A stretch of 64,000 nt of DNA, from positions 66,505 to 130,504 of the forward strand of contig CAJTWE010000005.1 of the NCBI GenBank assembly GCA_910579955.1. Reading direction: 5' to 3'. Both the position numbers and the translations under genes were made by a program. Under the pieces are notes generated by a model. The model saw only the letters and a program-made list of their open reading frames with translations, ran no database searches and had not been told where the DNA came from. This document shows positions 1 to 7,488 of the stretch, piece after piece (positions within the stretch are counted from its first letter, which is position 1; each line of letters starts with the position of its first letter). The DNA is from an uncultured Ruminococcus sp. (GTDB taxonomy: Bacteria; Bacillota; Clostridia; Oscillospirales; Ruminococcaceae).

Positions 1-572
1 CTACAACTCCTCTGGTATATCAGTCATTCGACTGGACACACGGCACATACATCGGCTCTGCTGTTTCTTCTGAAACAACTGCTGCTGCAACAGGTGCTGT
101 AGGCGTACTCCGTCATGACCCAATGGCTATGAAGCCATTCATCGGCTACAATGTAGGCGATTACTGGGCACACTGGCTGGAAATGGGCGAAAAGCTCGGT
201 GACAAGGCTCCTAAGATCTTCAACGTTAACTGGTTCAAGCAGGACGAAGAAGGCAACTTCATTTGGCCTGGTTTCGGCGACAACATGAGAGTTCTCGACT
301 GGATCATCAAGAGATGTGAAGGTACTGTTGATGCTGAAGAAACTGCTATCGGTTACCTGCCTAAGAAGGGCGACATCAACGTTGAGGGTATCGAAGATGA
401 AGTAACTCCTGAGATCATGGATAAGCTCCTTGCTGTTGATAAGGATCTGTGGACTAAGGAAATCGCTGAGATGCGTAGATACTACAATGATGACATTGCT
501 GCTAAGGGTGGCAAGATCCCAGCTGCTCTGTATGCTGAGCTTGACAAGATCGAAGCTAATCTTAACAAGTAA
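1..572 (+). CDS. pckG: Phosphoenolpyruvate carboxykinase (GTP), C-terminal part
   Basis: Open at the left edge; reading frame 3 is open from base 3, giving about 189 residues of the C-terminus. The stretch F-D-W-T-H-G-T-Y-I-G, followed by S-E-T-T-A-A-A and later H-D-P-M-A-M-K-P-F-I-G-Y-N, matches the conserved C-terminal nucleotide-binding half of the GTP-dependent (not ATP-dependent) PEPCK family. The enzyme interconverts oxaloacetate and PEP with GTP/GDP; in rumen-type fermenters it often runs toward oxaloacetate for CO2 fixation and succinate formation (family knowledge, direction inferred). The ATG at 123 is internal, not a start. The gene ends at 572 and is followed at once by a strong terminator. 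Confidence 0.93.
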   Translation, partial: TTPLVYQSFDWTHGTYIGSAVSSETTAAATGAVGVLRHDPMAMKPFIGYNVGDYWAHWLEMGEKLGDKAPKIFNVNWFKQDEEGNFIWPGFGDNMRVLDWIIKRCEGTVDAEETAIGYLPKKGDINVEGIEDEVTPEIMDKLLAVDKDLWTKEIAEMRRYYNDDIAAKGGKIPAALYAELDKIEANLNK

Positions 573-612
573 TTGTATTTGATTTAAAAAGTACAGTGAT
601 ATAAACACGGTA

Positions 613-649
613 AAAGGCACTTTTGACGTTATGTCAAAGTGCCTTTTTC
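613..649 (+). terminator. Rho-independent terminator of pckG
   Basis: Stem GGCACTTT-TGAC (one bulged T) pairs with GTCAAAGTGCC around a 5-base loop, followed by a run of five T. Lies 40 bases after the pckG stop. Confidence 0.9.
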
Positions 650-669
650 ATTTATTATATATTATACTA

Positions 670-699
670 TTGACTTTTGGTAATCATTTCTGCTATAAT
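670..699 (+). promoter_or_regulatory. Promoter of the alpha/beta hydrolase gene
   Basis: TTGACT at 670-675 and TATAAT at 694-699, 18-base spacer, about 37 bases before the start codon at 737. Confidence 0.7.
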
Positions 700-736
700 T
701 ATAATATAAATTAAATTTATTAAGGGGATTTTAGAT

Positions 737-1615
737 ATGTTAGATAAATATGGAACGAAGATAAAAGTAGGAAAAGGAAAAATAAATGTATATGCCGAGG
801 GTAATGGCAAACACACAATTGTAGTATTGTCAGGCGCAGGAATGATGTCACCTGTTCTTGAGTATAGACCCATTTATCGAAGACTATCTGATAAATATAA
901 AATAGTAGTAATAGAAAAATCTGGCTATGGTTTAAGCGAAAGTACTGGAACAGATCGTACAATTGAAAATATGGTAAGTGAGAGCAGAGAGGCATTAAAG
1001 GGTGCCGGAATAGAACCTCCATATATTCTTATGCCACATTCCTATTCTGGTTTTGAAGCTATTTACTGGGCAAACTCTTTTCCGGGTGAAGTAATTGCAG
1101 TTTTAAGTATTGATATGGGAGTTCCAGAATCTGCTATCGAGATGGGAAAGATAATTACTCCTGATAAGATGGCTGTTAATATTAAAAGGTATAAAAAGCT
1201 TTATGCTATAATTAAAAAGAAAGGTATACTTGCAAAACTTTTTAAAAATAAACTTGTAAATGCTTCTGGACTAATGACTTCTGATTATCTGAATGAAGAT
1301 GAAAAGAAATTGTATGAAGAACTCTTTTATAATAATATTGGAAATGATGATATGCTTTTAGAAAACGAGATGCTTGTTTCCAATGGAGAAAAAGCTGAGA
1401 AAACAGGCAAATTAAAAGTCCCTGCTTTCTTCTACATCAGTGACATGAAAGTTCCGATGCAAAATGGCTCATGGCGTGAACATTCGATTAAATATGCTAA
1501 AAGTATTGGAGCTAAATATAAACTTACCGACCAAGGGCATTTTATGTATTCAAAAATCCCTGATCAGATGGCATATGACTTTGACAATTTCTTGAGTTCT
1601 GCAATAATAGATTAA
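737..1615 (+). CDS. Alpha/beta hydrolase fold protein
   Basis: 292 residues; start preceded by AAGGGG. The fold is recognised from HTIVVLSGAGMMSP (strand and oxyanion turn), the nucleophile elbow LMPHSYSGFEA with Ser102, and the C-terminal catalytic His in DQGHF; Asp in YISDMKVP is the likely acid. The elbow reads P-H-S-Y-S-G rather than the usual G-H-S-x-G-G. No signal peptide, so cytoplasmic; substrate unknown. Related sequences are annotated as generic hydrolases. It stands alone between two terminators with its own promoter, and is clearly richer in A/T (many AAA, ATA, AAT codons) than pckG or dus on either side, which suggests later acquisition. Confidence 0.85.
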   Translation: MLDKYGTKIKVGKGKINVYAEGNGKHTIVVLSGAGMMSPVLEYRPIYRRLSDKYKIVVIEKSGYGLSESTGTDRTIENMVSESREALKGAGIEPPYILMPHSYSGFEAIYWANSFPGEVIAVLSIDMGVPESAIEMGKIITPDKMAVNIKRYKKLYAIIKKKGILAKLFKNKLVNASGLMTSDYLNEDEKKLYEELFYNNIGNDDMLLENEMLVSNGEKAEKTGKLKVPAFFYISDMKVPMQNGSWREHSIKYAKSIGAKYKLTDQGHFMYSKIPDQMAYDFDNFLSSAIID

Positions 1616-1664
1616 TTGTTTTTGAATCTAAACTTGATAATATATTATCTAATAAATTAAAACA

Positions 1665-1696
1665 AAACCGGTTCGTGTTGAAATGAACCGGTTTTT
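1665..1696 (+). terminator. Terminator between hydrolase and surface-protein gene
   Basis: Perfect 10-bp stem AAACCGGTTC/GAACCGGTTT with a 10-base loop and five T. The A-rich upstream side makes it usable from both directions for these convergent genes. Confidence 0.9.
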
Positions 1697-1740
1697 GTTA
1701 TTATTGTTGATTTTAAAGGAAATAGTACAATGCGTATAAA

Positions 1741-3210
1741 TTACTTTCTCTTCTTAGAAATGCAAATTACAGCACCAAGAACAAGAGCGGCTGAACCTGC
1801 TATCGCAGGAATTACCATTTTGTCAGCAGTTATCGGTGAATTAGCTGTACCGCCTGTTGTACTGCCTGATGTTTCTCCGGTTGTATCAGAGGTATCTGTT
1901 GTACTTGTTGATTTGATAGTGGTTGTTGTTGTTTTAGTAGTTGTCGTTGTTGTCGTCTTGCTAGTAGTGGTTGTTATTGTACTAGCTTCTACAAATTTAT
2001 TTGTTAATTTGTCATATGTATAAGTAATTGATACATCACTATCACCTTTATGAGTGATAACGAGATTATTACCGGAAACGCTTACATAATCAGAAATACT
2101 ATATCCAGCCCATCCACCGGTACAACCAGGTTCAACAAAAACAAATTCCTCCTGAATATTCGTCGGAGTACCGTCTGCAAGGAAAATTGATACGTAATCA
2201 TATTTATCATATTCAACGAGGTCACCACTTACTCGTTCCTTATATTCATACATTCTTTGTGCATAAAAAGCAACTCCATCTAATTCAAAATTCTTTACTT
2301 TTTCGTCTACTTTAATGCCTTCCATAAGGCTAGTTGTCGTTGTAGTAGTTGTCGTTGCTGCTGCTCTTGAAAAAGTAAGCGGTGTAAAATCATCATTGTC
2401 TGAATTCCATGTAACACTGCCATCACTGTTGAATACAAAATTTCCTGTTCCATTTAAGTAAGCAGTTGCTCCATTTCCAGGCAATACATTTCCAAATTCA
2501 TCTAATGTAAATCCTCTTGCCATACCGTTATAATATGATACGGTGCTTGCATTGTATTCTGAACTGGACATTCCCCATCCACCTGGAAAATTTGCATCTC
2601 TTTTTACATTAAAAAAGAGCTCATCGGAATCCAACCATATTTTCATTTCATATATGTATCCATTTAACGGTGCATTATATGTTCCAATATAATTGTTTAT
2701 ATCAAAAGTCGTTGTCGTCGTCGTTGTTATTGAGCCGGGTTCTACAAAGCTGTTGGTAGCTTTATCATATACATAATTGACCGATTCATACTGTGCCTCG
2801 TCATATTCCCATGGGAAGAAAGTAGAATTAATTGTAATCGAATCGCCGTTAATAGAGAGAATGTAATATAAAGTTGCATTTTCTTCCAGTCCTGGATTTT
2901 CCCCATTTCTAAATGTACAAACCAGTTTACCATTTATATTAGTTTCTCTCTTTGAGCCGTCCTCTTCGTACTTATAAATGGTAATAAACTTATCAACAAC
3001 CATTCCCCCTGGATTGGCGCTTAATTCTGCTACAAAATTATAGCCATCACAAGTGAAATCTTTGCTTTCACCTACCAAAGTTGTCGTTCCCAATGTTATA
3101 ATTCCAGCGTTTATTTCTGCCACAGATTTTTCCTCTGCAAAAACGTTTACCCCAGTAACGCTAAGCACTGACAATGCTGCCGCAAAAGCAAGTACCTTTT
3201 TGATTTTCAT
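1741..3210 (-). CDS. Secreted Thr-linker surface protein with C-terminal membrane anchor
   Basis: 489 residues, function not recognised. Residues 1-26 are a signal peptide (MKIKKVLAFAAAL... ending FAEE). Three beta-rich domains follow: about 40-160, 168-283 and 296-412, separated by poly-Thr linkers. Domains 1 and 3 are related: KDFTCDGYNF against KNFELDGVAF near the start, and YVYDKATNSFVEPGSI against YTYDKLTNKFVEASTI at the end. After a long Thr/Ser linker comes NSPITADK, a hydrophobic helix of about 20 residues and the tail SKKRK. This looks like a cell-wall or membrane anchor; SPITA resembles an atypical sortase motif (SPKTG/LPxTA type) but is not canonical. Monocistronic; RBS AGGAGG at about 3222-3228. 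No dockerin or known catalytic motif was seen. Confidence 0.75.
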   Translation of the reverse strand: MKIKKVLAFAAALSVLSVTGVNVFAEEKSVAEINAGIITLGTTTLVGESKDFTCDGYNFVAELSANPGGMVVDKFITIYKYEEDGSKRETNINGKLVCTFRNGENPGLEENATLYYILSINGDSITINSTFFPWEYDEAQYESVNYVYDKATNSFVEPGSITTTTTTTFDINNYIGTYNAPLNGYIYEMKIWLDSDELFFNVKRDANFPGGWGMSSSEYNASTVSYYNGMARGFTLDEFGNVLPGNGATAYLNGTGNFVFNSDGSVTWNSDNDDFTPLTFSRAAATTTTTTTTSLMEGIKVDEKVKNFELDGVAFYAQRMYEYKERVSGDLVEYDKYDYVSIFLADGTPTNIQEEFVFVEPGCTGGWAGYSISDYVSVSGNNLVITHKGDSDVSITYTYDKLTNKFVEASTITTTTSKTTTTTTTKTTTTTIKSTSTTDTSDTTGETSGSTTGGTANSPITADKMVIPAIAGSAALVLGAVICISKKRK

Positions 3211-3370
3211 ACATTTTATCCTCCTAAAATTATTTTAGGCAAAGAAATATGAATTACATTCCATGCCTAACTTACAATTTTGATTATATCATTTTAATTT
3301 TAAACTTTCTTTTTTTTAATAAATAGTAAACATAACAAAGTAAAAATGTTTTTTCATTAAGGCACTGCAC

Positions 3371-3399
3371 TTGCTATCATAAAAAAAATATGCTATAAT
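3371..3399 (+). promoter_or_regulatory. Promoter of dus operon
   Basis: TTGCTA at 3371-3376, 17-base spacer, TATAAT at 3394-3399; start codon at 3429 with AAGGAG just upstream. Confidence 0.75.
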
Positions 3400-3428
3400 A
3401 TTACTATCAAAAAATAAGGAGAACTCAC

Positions 3429-4427
3429 ATGGAAACCATCAGACTGGGAAACTACAGCATTCCACAAACAGCTGCCCTTGCACCTATGGCAGGAGTTGCT
3501 GACCGTGCCTATCGTATTCTATGCAAAGAACACGGTGCTGCGGCATTAGTAAGCGAAATGATATCTGCAAAGGGTCTTTGCTACGGTGACAGAAAAACTG
3601 CCCAGCTCTGCACTATTCTGCCAGAAGAACGTCCTATGGGTTTGCAGCTGTTCGGCAGTGAACCCGATTTTATGGCAAAAGCAGTAACTATTGTAAAGCA
3701 GTTTGAGCCTGACTGGATAGATATAAATATGGGCTGCCCTGTTCCAAAAGTTGTTGGTACTGGTGCTGGCTCTGCTCTTATGAAAAATATTGACCTCGCT
3801 GAAAAAGTAACGGAAGCTGCCGTAAAAGCATCAAATATACCTGTTACAGTTAAATTTCGTACCGGCTGGGATAGTGACAGCATCAATGCTGTAGAATTTG
3901 CCAAGGCTATAGAAAATGCCGGCGCTTCTGCCATAGCTGTACACGGCAGAACCAAAATGCAGATGTACAGCGGAAAAGCCGACTGGAATATTATAAAGCA
4001 AGTAAAACAGGCTGTTTCTATTCCTGTAATCGGAAATGGTGATGTAATAAGCTTTGATTCATGCAAAAAAATGTATGATAAAACAGGCTGTGACCTTGTT
4101 ATGATAGGCAGAGGAAGTTATGGAAATCCATTTGTATTTTGTGAGATAGATTCCATGATAAAAGGGCTTACATATACTCCCCCAACACTTGAGGAGCGCA
4201 TGGAAACTATGCTATATCATATAAGACTTATTCTAAAATACAGCTTTGGAAAGCCGCCTGAAATCGCAATTCGTGATGCAAGAAAACATGCTGCATGGTA
4301 TATGTCGGGCTGCTACGGCGCTGCGTCATTTCGTGCAAGATGCTATCAGCTCTCCTCATACGAAGAAGCTGAGGTCATGGCAAATGATTTTATAAAGCTG
4401 CAAAATGAATATTCAGACTTAAAATAA
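3429..4427 (+). CDS. dusB: tRNA-dihydrouridine synthase (DusB-like)
   Basis: 332 residues, normal for the family. FMN-dependent reduction of uridines in the tRNA D-loop. N-terminal TIM barrel begins LAPMAGVADRAYR; the catalytic Cys is Cys103 in DINMGCPVPKVV, followed by GAGSALMKN; the flavin/RNA-contact motifs VTVKFRTGWD, AVHGRTKMQMYSG and IGNGDV are all present, with MIGRGSYGNPF near the end of the barrel. The C-terminal helical domain is complete. Which of the Dus subtypes it is cannot be settled from sequence alone; DusB-like is the usual assignment in Firmicutes. Followed 11 bases later by a DUF218 membrane protein, probably the same transcript. Confidence 0.93.
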   Translation: METIRLGNYSIPQTAALAPMAGVADRAYRILCKEHGAAALVSEMISAKGLCYGDRKTAQLCTILPEERPMGLQLFGSEPDFMAKAVTIVKQFEPDWIDINMGCPVPKVVGTGAGSALMKNIDLAEKVTEAAVKASNIPVTVKFRTGWDSDSINAVEFAKAIENAGASAIAVHGRTKMQMYSGKADWNIIKQVKQAVSIPVIGNGDVISFDSCKKMYDKTGCDLVMIGRGSYGNPFVFCEIDSMIKGLTYTPPTLEERMETMLYHIRLILKYSFGKPPEIAIRDARKHAAWYMSGCYGAASFRARCYQLSSYEEAEVMANDFIKLQNEYSDLK

Positions 4428-4438
4428 AGGAGTAAAAA

Positions 4439-5197
4439 ATGTCAATTACAAAAATAATAGTTATTTCTTTAGAAGTACTGCTGCTTTTAGTATTTATCAT
4501 ACCGGCTTTCCTAGATATAATAAATATTGGAAATATTGCCGGTATACTTGCCTCAGGTATACTTCTGCTTGCCACAATATTTAATCATAGACTATGGGAT
4601 TTTATTAAACATATCTGCCAAAATGCTGCCGGCAGAATTCTTGTAATTTTTATTGCTATCGTGCTTGCTTTTGGAATTTGCTTTGCAGGATTTTTGACTG
4701 TTCGCATGATATGTACTATGAATAACGCTCCCACTCAGCCCACAACAGTTGTAGTTCTTGGCTGTCATGTAAAGGGTACTGAGCCAAGCCTTATGCTCGC
4801 ACGTCGCCTTGATGCGGCTTATGATTACATGATTGAAAACCCGGACGTTAAATGCGTTGTAACAGGTGGCAAAGGCACTGGAGAAGATATAACAGAAGCA
4901 GATGCAATGAAAAATTATCTTATGGATAAGGGCATTAATAGTGAGCGTATTCTTAAAGAAGATAAATCAACAAATACACTTGAGAATATTACATTTGCAA
5001 AGAGAATCTTAGAAGAAAATAATATAAGCGGAGATATAGTAATAGTAACCGACGGCTTTCATCAGTACAGGGCTAATATTATTGCAAAAAAGCAGGGCTT
5101 TAACGCTTATTCCATAAGCTGCCCCACAAGACCGGAACTTGTGCCAACATATTGGGTAAGAGAATGGTTTGCGCTGGCCAATGAGATAATTTTATAA
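4439..5197 (+). CDS. DUF218 (YdcF/ElyC/SanA-type) membrane protein
   Basis: 252 residues. About three N-terminal membrane segments within residues 1-90, then the DUF218 domain: TTVVVLGCHV, SLMLARRLDAA, CVVTGGKGTGEDITEA, SERILKEDKSTNTLEN and IVIVTDGFHQYRA, which is the characteristic order of motifs. Family members (SanA, ElyC, YdcF) act in envelope biogenesis, vancomycin tolerance or lipid-carrier metabolism; the reaction is not established. Translationally close to dus, with RBS AAGGAG. Confidence 0.85.
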   Translation: MSITKIIVISLEVLLLLVFIIPAFLDIINIGNIAGILASGILLLATIFNHRLWDFIKHICQNAAGRILVIFIAIVLAFGICFAGFLTVRMICTMNNAPTQPTTVVVLGCHVKGTEPSLMLARRLDAAYDYMIENPDVKCVVTGGKGTGEDITEADAMKNYLMDKGINSERILKEDKSTNTLENITFAKRILEENNISGDIVIVTDGFHQYRANIIAKKQGFNAYSISCPTRPELVPTYWVREWFALANEIIL

Positions 5198-5226
5198 TAA
5201 TTAAAAAATAAAGTTATACGCAAAAG

Positions 5227-5254
5227 CGGCAAGGTATCATCCTTGCCGTTTTTT
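5227..5254 (+). terminator. Terminator of the dus operon
   Basis: 8-bp stem CGGCAAGG/CCTTGCCG, 6-base loop, six T. Confidence 0.9.
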
Positions 5255-5295
5255 GACCACTTATACCGCTAAAAATACCAACTATCAAAAACCCA

Positions 5296-5324
5296 TTGAC
5301 GGCAGCATTTATTTTATATATAAT
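5296..5324 (+). promoter_or_regulatory. Promoter of LytTR-DUF3021 operon
   Basis: TTGACG at 5296-5301, 17-base spacer, TATAAT at 5319-5324. The -35 box coincides with a TTG that opens a longer reading frame, so the frame's first codons are promoter, not protein. No clear LytTR direct-repeat site was seen nearby. Confidence 0.8.
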
Positions 5325-5349
5325 AATACAAAAACAAGGAGATAATGCA

Positions 5350-5790
5350 ATGCAGATCGAATTAAAAATCGACAGTTCGTGTAATGAACCAAGAATAATA
5401 ATATTGACTGATTCCATGACAGAAGAAATTAAAAGCATTTTGGATAAGCTATCAGAAAGTATTCCACCAGTAATCTCAGGAGTTAAAGACAAAAAGCTCG
5501 AAGTCCTTGAACAATCAGATATTATAAGAATATACGCAAATTCAGGAAAGAACTTTGCCGTAACAGATAATGGTGAATATACTCTACGCCTAAGATTATA
5601 TGAAATAGAAAACAAACTGAATTCTAATCAGTTTGTACGTATTTCAAACTCTGAAATAATCAACCTCAAAAAAGTCAATAACTTTGACCTTAGCTTTACA
5701 GGCACAATTTGTGTTAAACTATCAAATGGAGAAACGACCTACGTATCAAGGCGGTATGTTTCTAAAATCAAAAAAATATTAGGTATATGA
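5350..5790 (+). CDS. LytTR-family DNA-binding regulator
   Basis: 146 residues from the ATG at 5350, chosen because AAGGAG lies 8 bases upstream and the frame further 5' overlaps the promoter. The C-terminal half is a LytTR DNA-binding domain: FVRISNSEIINLKKVNNF, then G-T-I-C-V-K-L-S-N-G-E and YVSRRYVSKIKKIL. There is no receiver domain; the N-terminal 60 residues are a short beta/alpha region typical of stand-alone LytTR proteins. It is followed 12 bases later by a DUF3021 membrane protein, the standard pairing in which the membrane partner holds the regulator inactive (family knowledge; not demonstrated here). Confidence 0.88.
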   Translation: MQIELKIDSSCNEPRIIILTDSMTEEIKSILDKLSESIPPVISGVKDKKLEVLEQSDIIRIYANSGKNFAVTDNGEYTLRLRLYEIENKLNSNQFVRISNSEIINLKKVNNFDLSFTGTICVKLSNGETTYVSRRYVSKIKKILGI

Positions 5791-5802
5791 GGTGGAAAAA
5801 TT

Positions 5803-6261
5803 ATGAAAAGGAAGATACTTTTACGCAGCATCATGGGATTTCCTCTGGGAATAGCAGTTGGATATATTATAACCATATTTATTTCTCTAATATCGGCAAA
5901 TGGTTATTATTCTCCCTGTGTACCTGAGCTTACAAAGATAATGGACAATGAAATAAATGCGGTTATTCTGCAAGCACTTCTATGCGGACTTCTTGGTACA
6001 GGATTTGCGGCAAGCTCTGTTATATGGGAGATAGAACATTGGGGCATTGTAAAGCAAACAGGAATTTATTTTATTATTGTTTCTGTAATAATGATGCCGA
6101 TTGCATATTTAACATACTGGATGGAACACAGTGTTATAGGATTTTTAAGCTATTTTGGGATCTTTGCTGTGATTTTTATAGTTACTTGGATAATTCAATT
6201 TATTATCAGTAAGCATAGTATAAAAAAAATGAATGCAAATTTATATAAAACAAAAAAATAA
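5803..6261 (+). CDS. DUF3021 membrane protein, partner of LytTR regulator
   Basis: 152 residues with four predicted membrane segments (about 10-30, 47-70, 84-103, 113-135) and short charged ends, the size and topology of DUF3021 proteins. RBS GAGGTGG 10 bases before the ATG. Second gene of the LytTR pair; by analogy it is the membrane-embedded inhibitor of the regulator. No cargo gene (bacteriocin, transporter) follows, since a terminator closes the operon. Confidence 0.8.
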   Translation: MKRKILLRSIMGFPLGIAVGYIITIFISLISANGYYSPCVPELTKIMDNEINAVILQALLCGLLGTGFAASSVIWEIEHWGIVKQTGIYFIIVSVIMMPIAYLTYWMEHSVIGFLSYFGIFAVIFIVTWIIQFIISKHSIKKMNANLYKTKK

Positions 6262-6313
6262 AGTTGGTAATTTTTATATTTACGAGACTTTATAGAATAC
6301 TGCATTAATATTG

Positions 6314-6347
6314 AAAAGGCTGATGCATTTTGACATCAGCCTTTTTT
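6314..6347 (+). terminator. Terminator between DUF3021 gene and convergent small gene
   Basis: 12-bp stem AAAAGGCTGATG/CATCAGCCTTTT, 8-base loop and T-run; A-rich on the other side, so probably bidirectional. Confidence 0.9.
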
Positions 6348-6349
6348 CA

Positions 6350-6739
6350 TTATACCGCCTGTCTGCGTTTTTTCTTTTTCTTTACAGGTGCAGGAGGTTC
6401 TGAGCAAATAGCAGGAATGTAATCCTCGAACGTTTCAAAGAGTGCATATTTAACAGCTCCGTAAGATAAAAGCTTTCTGTCGTTCGCACCAACTTTTATT
6501 TTTTCTATATAAAACTCTCTCACACCACGTATCTTGTATTCGTTTCTGTCCATAATTATCCCTGTGGCAACTGAACGGAATCTTGACAAAGACACTGTAG
6601 CATCCTCAACTGTATCATAAAGTGTTTCATCTATCAGCTCCGGCTCTTCCGAAAATCCCTGCGTGCAGCCCTGCTTTACATTTAAACTGGCAGGTATTTC
6701 ACACATTTCAGTCATCATAACTCTGTAGGCATATTTCAC
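6350..6739 (-). CDS. Hypothetical protein with Lys-rich tail
   Basis: 129 residues, not recognised. Start is GTG at 6739, placed by GGAGAG seven bases upstream. No signal peptide or membrane segment. N-terminal half contains two Cys (MTEMCEIP and KQGCTQ), the middle is mixed alpha/beta, and the C-terminus ends in a run of seven basic residues after EPPAPV, as in proteins that contact nucleic acid (inference only). Single-gene transcript between a bidirectional terminator and the greA promoter region. Confidence 0.65.
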   Translation of the reverse strand: MKYAYRVMMTEMCEIPASLNVKQGCTQGFSEEPELIDETLYDTVEDATVSLSRFRSVATGIIMDRNEYKIRGVREFYIEKIKVGANDRKLLSYGAVKYALFETFEDYIPAICSEPPAPVKKKKKRRQAV

Positions 6740-6924
6740 GTCTTATCTCTCCTTTTTTTCAGAAATTTAGCTTTTATGACATTTTTATTTCAATGTCAAC
6801 TAAATTATACCAGACAGTATATTATTCGTCAACAAGATAAAGCACATGAAAAAAATCTGATTATGTCGAAATATAGTAAAGGCGGCAGAATTTACGTTTT
6901 ATAAACTCGTTCACAGAAAAGCGA

Positions 6925-6953
6925 TTGACAAAAACGCAAAAATATACTATAAT
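6925..6953 (+). promoter_or_regulatory. Consensus promoter of greA-lysS
   Basis: Perfect TTGACA at 6925-6930, 17-base spacer, perfect TATAAT at 6948-6953. Start codon of greA is 52 bases downstream. Confidence 0.92.
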
Positions 6954-7004
6954 AAGAATGTTATACAATCATAAAGTACGTTTTGCAAAGGAGTAATTTG
7001 TCTT

Positions 7005-7475
7005 ATGGCTAAGAAGCAGATTTCACAGAGCGGTTATAATAAACTTAATGAAGAACTCGATCACCTGATTACCGTCAAACGTGCGGAAATGGCTCAGAAG
7101 CTTAAAGAAGCACGTGCTCAAGGTGACCTTTCCGAAAATGCTGAATACGATGAAGCTAAAAACGAACAGGCTATTCTGGAAGCAAGAATCGCTGAAATAC
7201 AATATACACTGGATAATTCCGAAGTCGTTGATGATGACGATATTTCTGTAGATGAAGTAGGTCTTGGTTCTACTATTCGTCTGCACAATTTCCACAGCGG
7301 CAAGACAGAAACATTCCAGATAGTAAGCAGCAATGAAGCAAGCTTCAAAGACGGTAAAATCTCCGATGAGTCCCCTATCGGTAAGGGCGCTCTAAAGAAA
7401 AAAGTCGGCGATACATTTATTGTTGAAGCTCCGGTTGGCGAGCTGAAATTTGAGGTACTTGAAATTTCTAAATAA
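7005..7475 (+). CDS. greA: Transcription elongation factor GreA
   Basis: 156 residues, normal length. Stimulates RNA cleavage by stalled RNA polymerase. The N-terminal antiparallel coiled coil (residues about 10-75) carries the acidic tip in ARAQGDLSENAEYDEAK, the GreA signature; the C-terminal FKBP-like domain contains SPIGKGALKKKVGD. Preceded by AAGGAG. lysS follows after 13 bases, so the two are cotranscribed, a common arrangement in Firmicutes. Confidence 0.96.
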   Translation: MAKKQISQSGYNKLNEELDHLITVKRAEMAQKLKEARAQGDLSENAEYDEAKNEQAILEARIAEIQYTLDNSEVVDDDDISVDEVGLGSTIRLHNFHSGKTETFQIVSSNEASFKDGKISDESPIGKGALKKKVGDTFIVEAPVGELKFEVLEISK

Positions 7476-7488
7476 GGAGCTGTAAAAA

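Noticed and set aside
5296..5349. Upstream extension of the LytTR gene starting at TTG
   Set aside because: The TTG is the -35 box of a TTGACG-N17-TATAAT promoter and a good RBS precedes the ATG at 5350.
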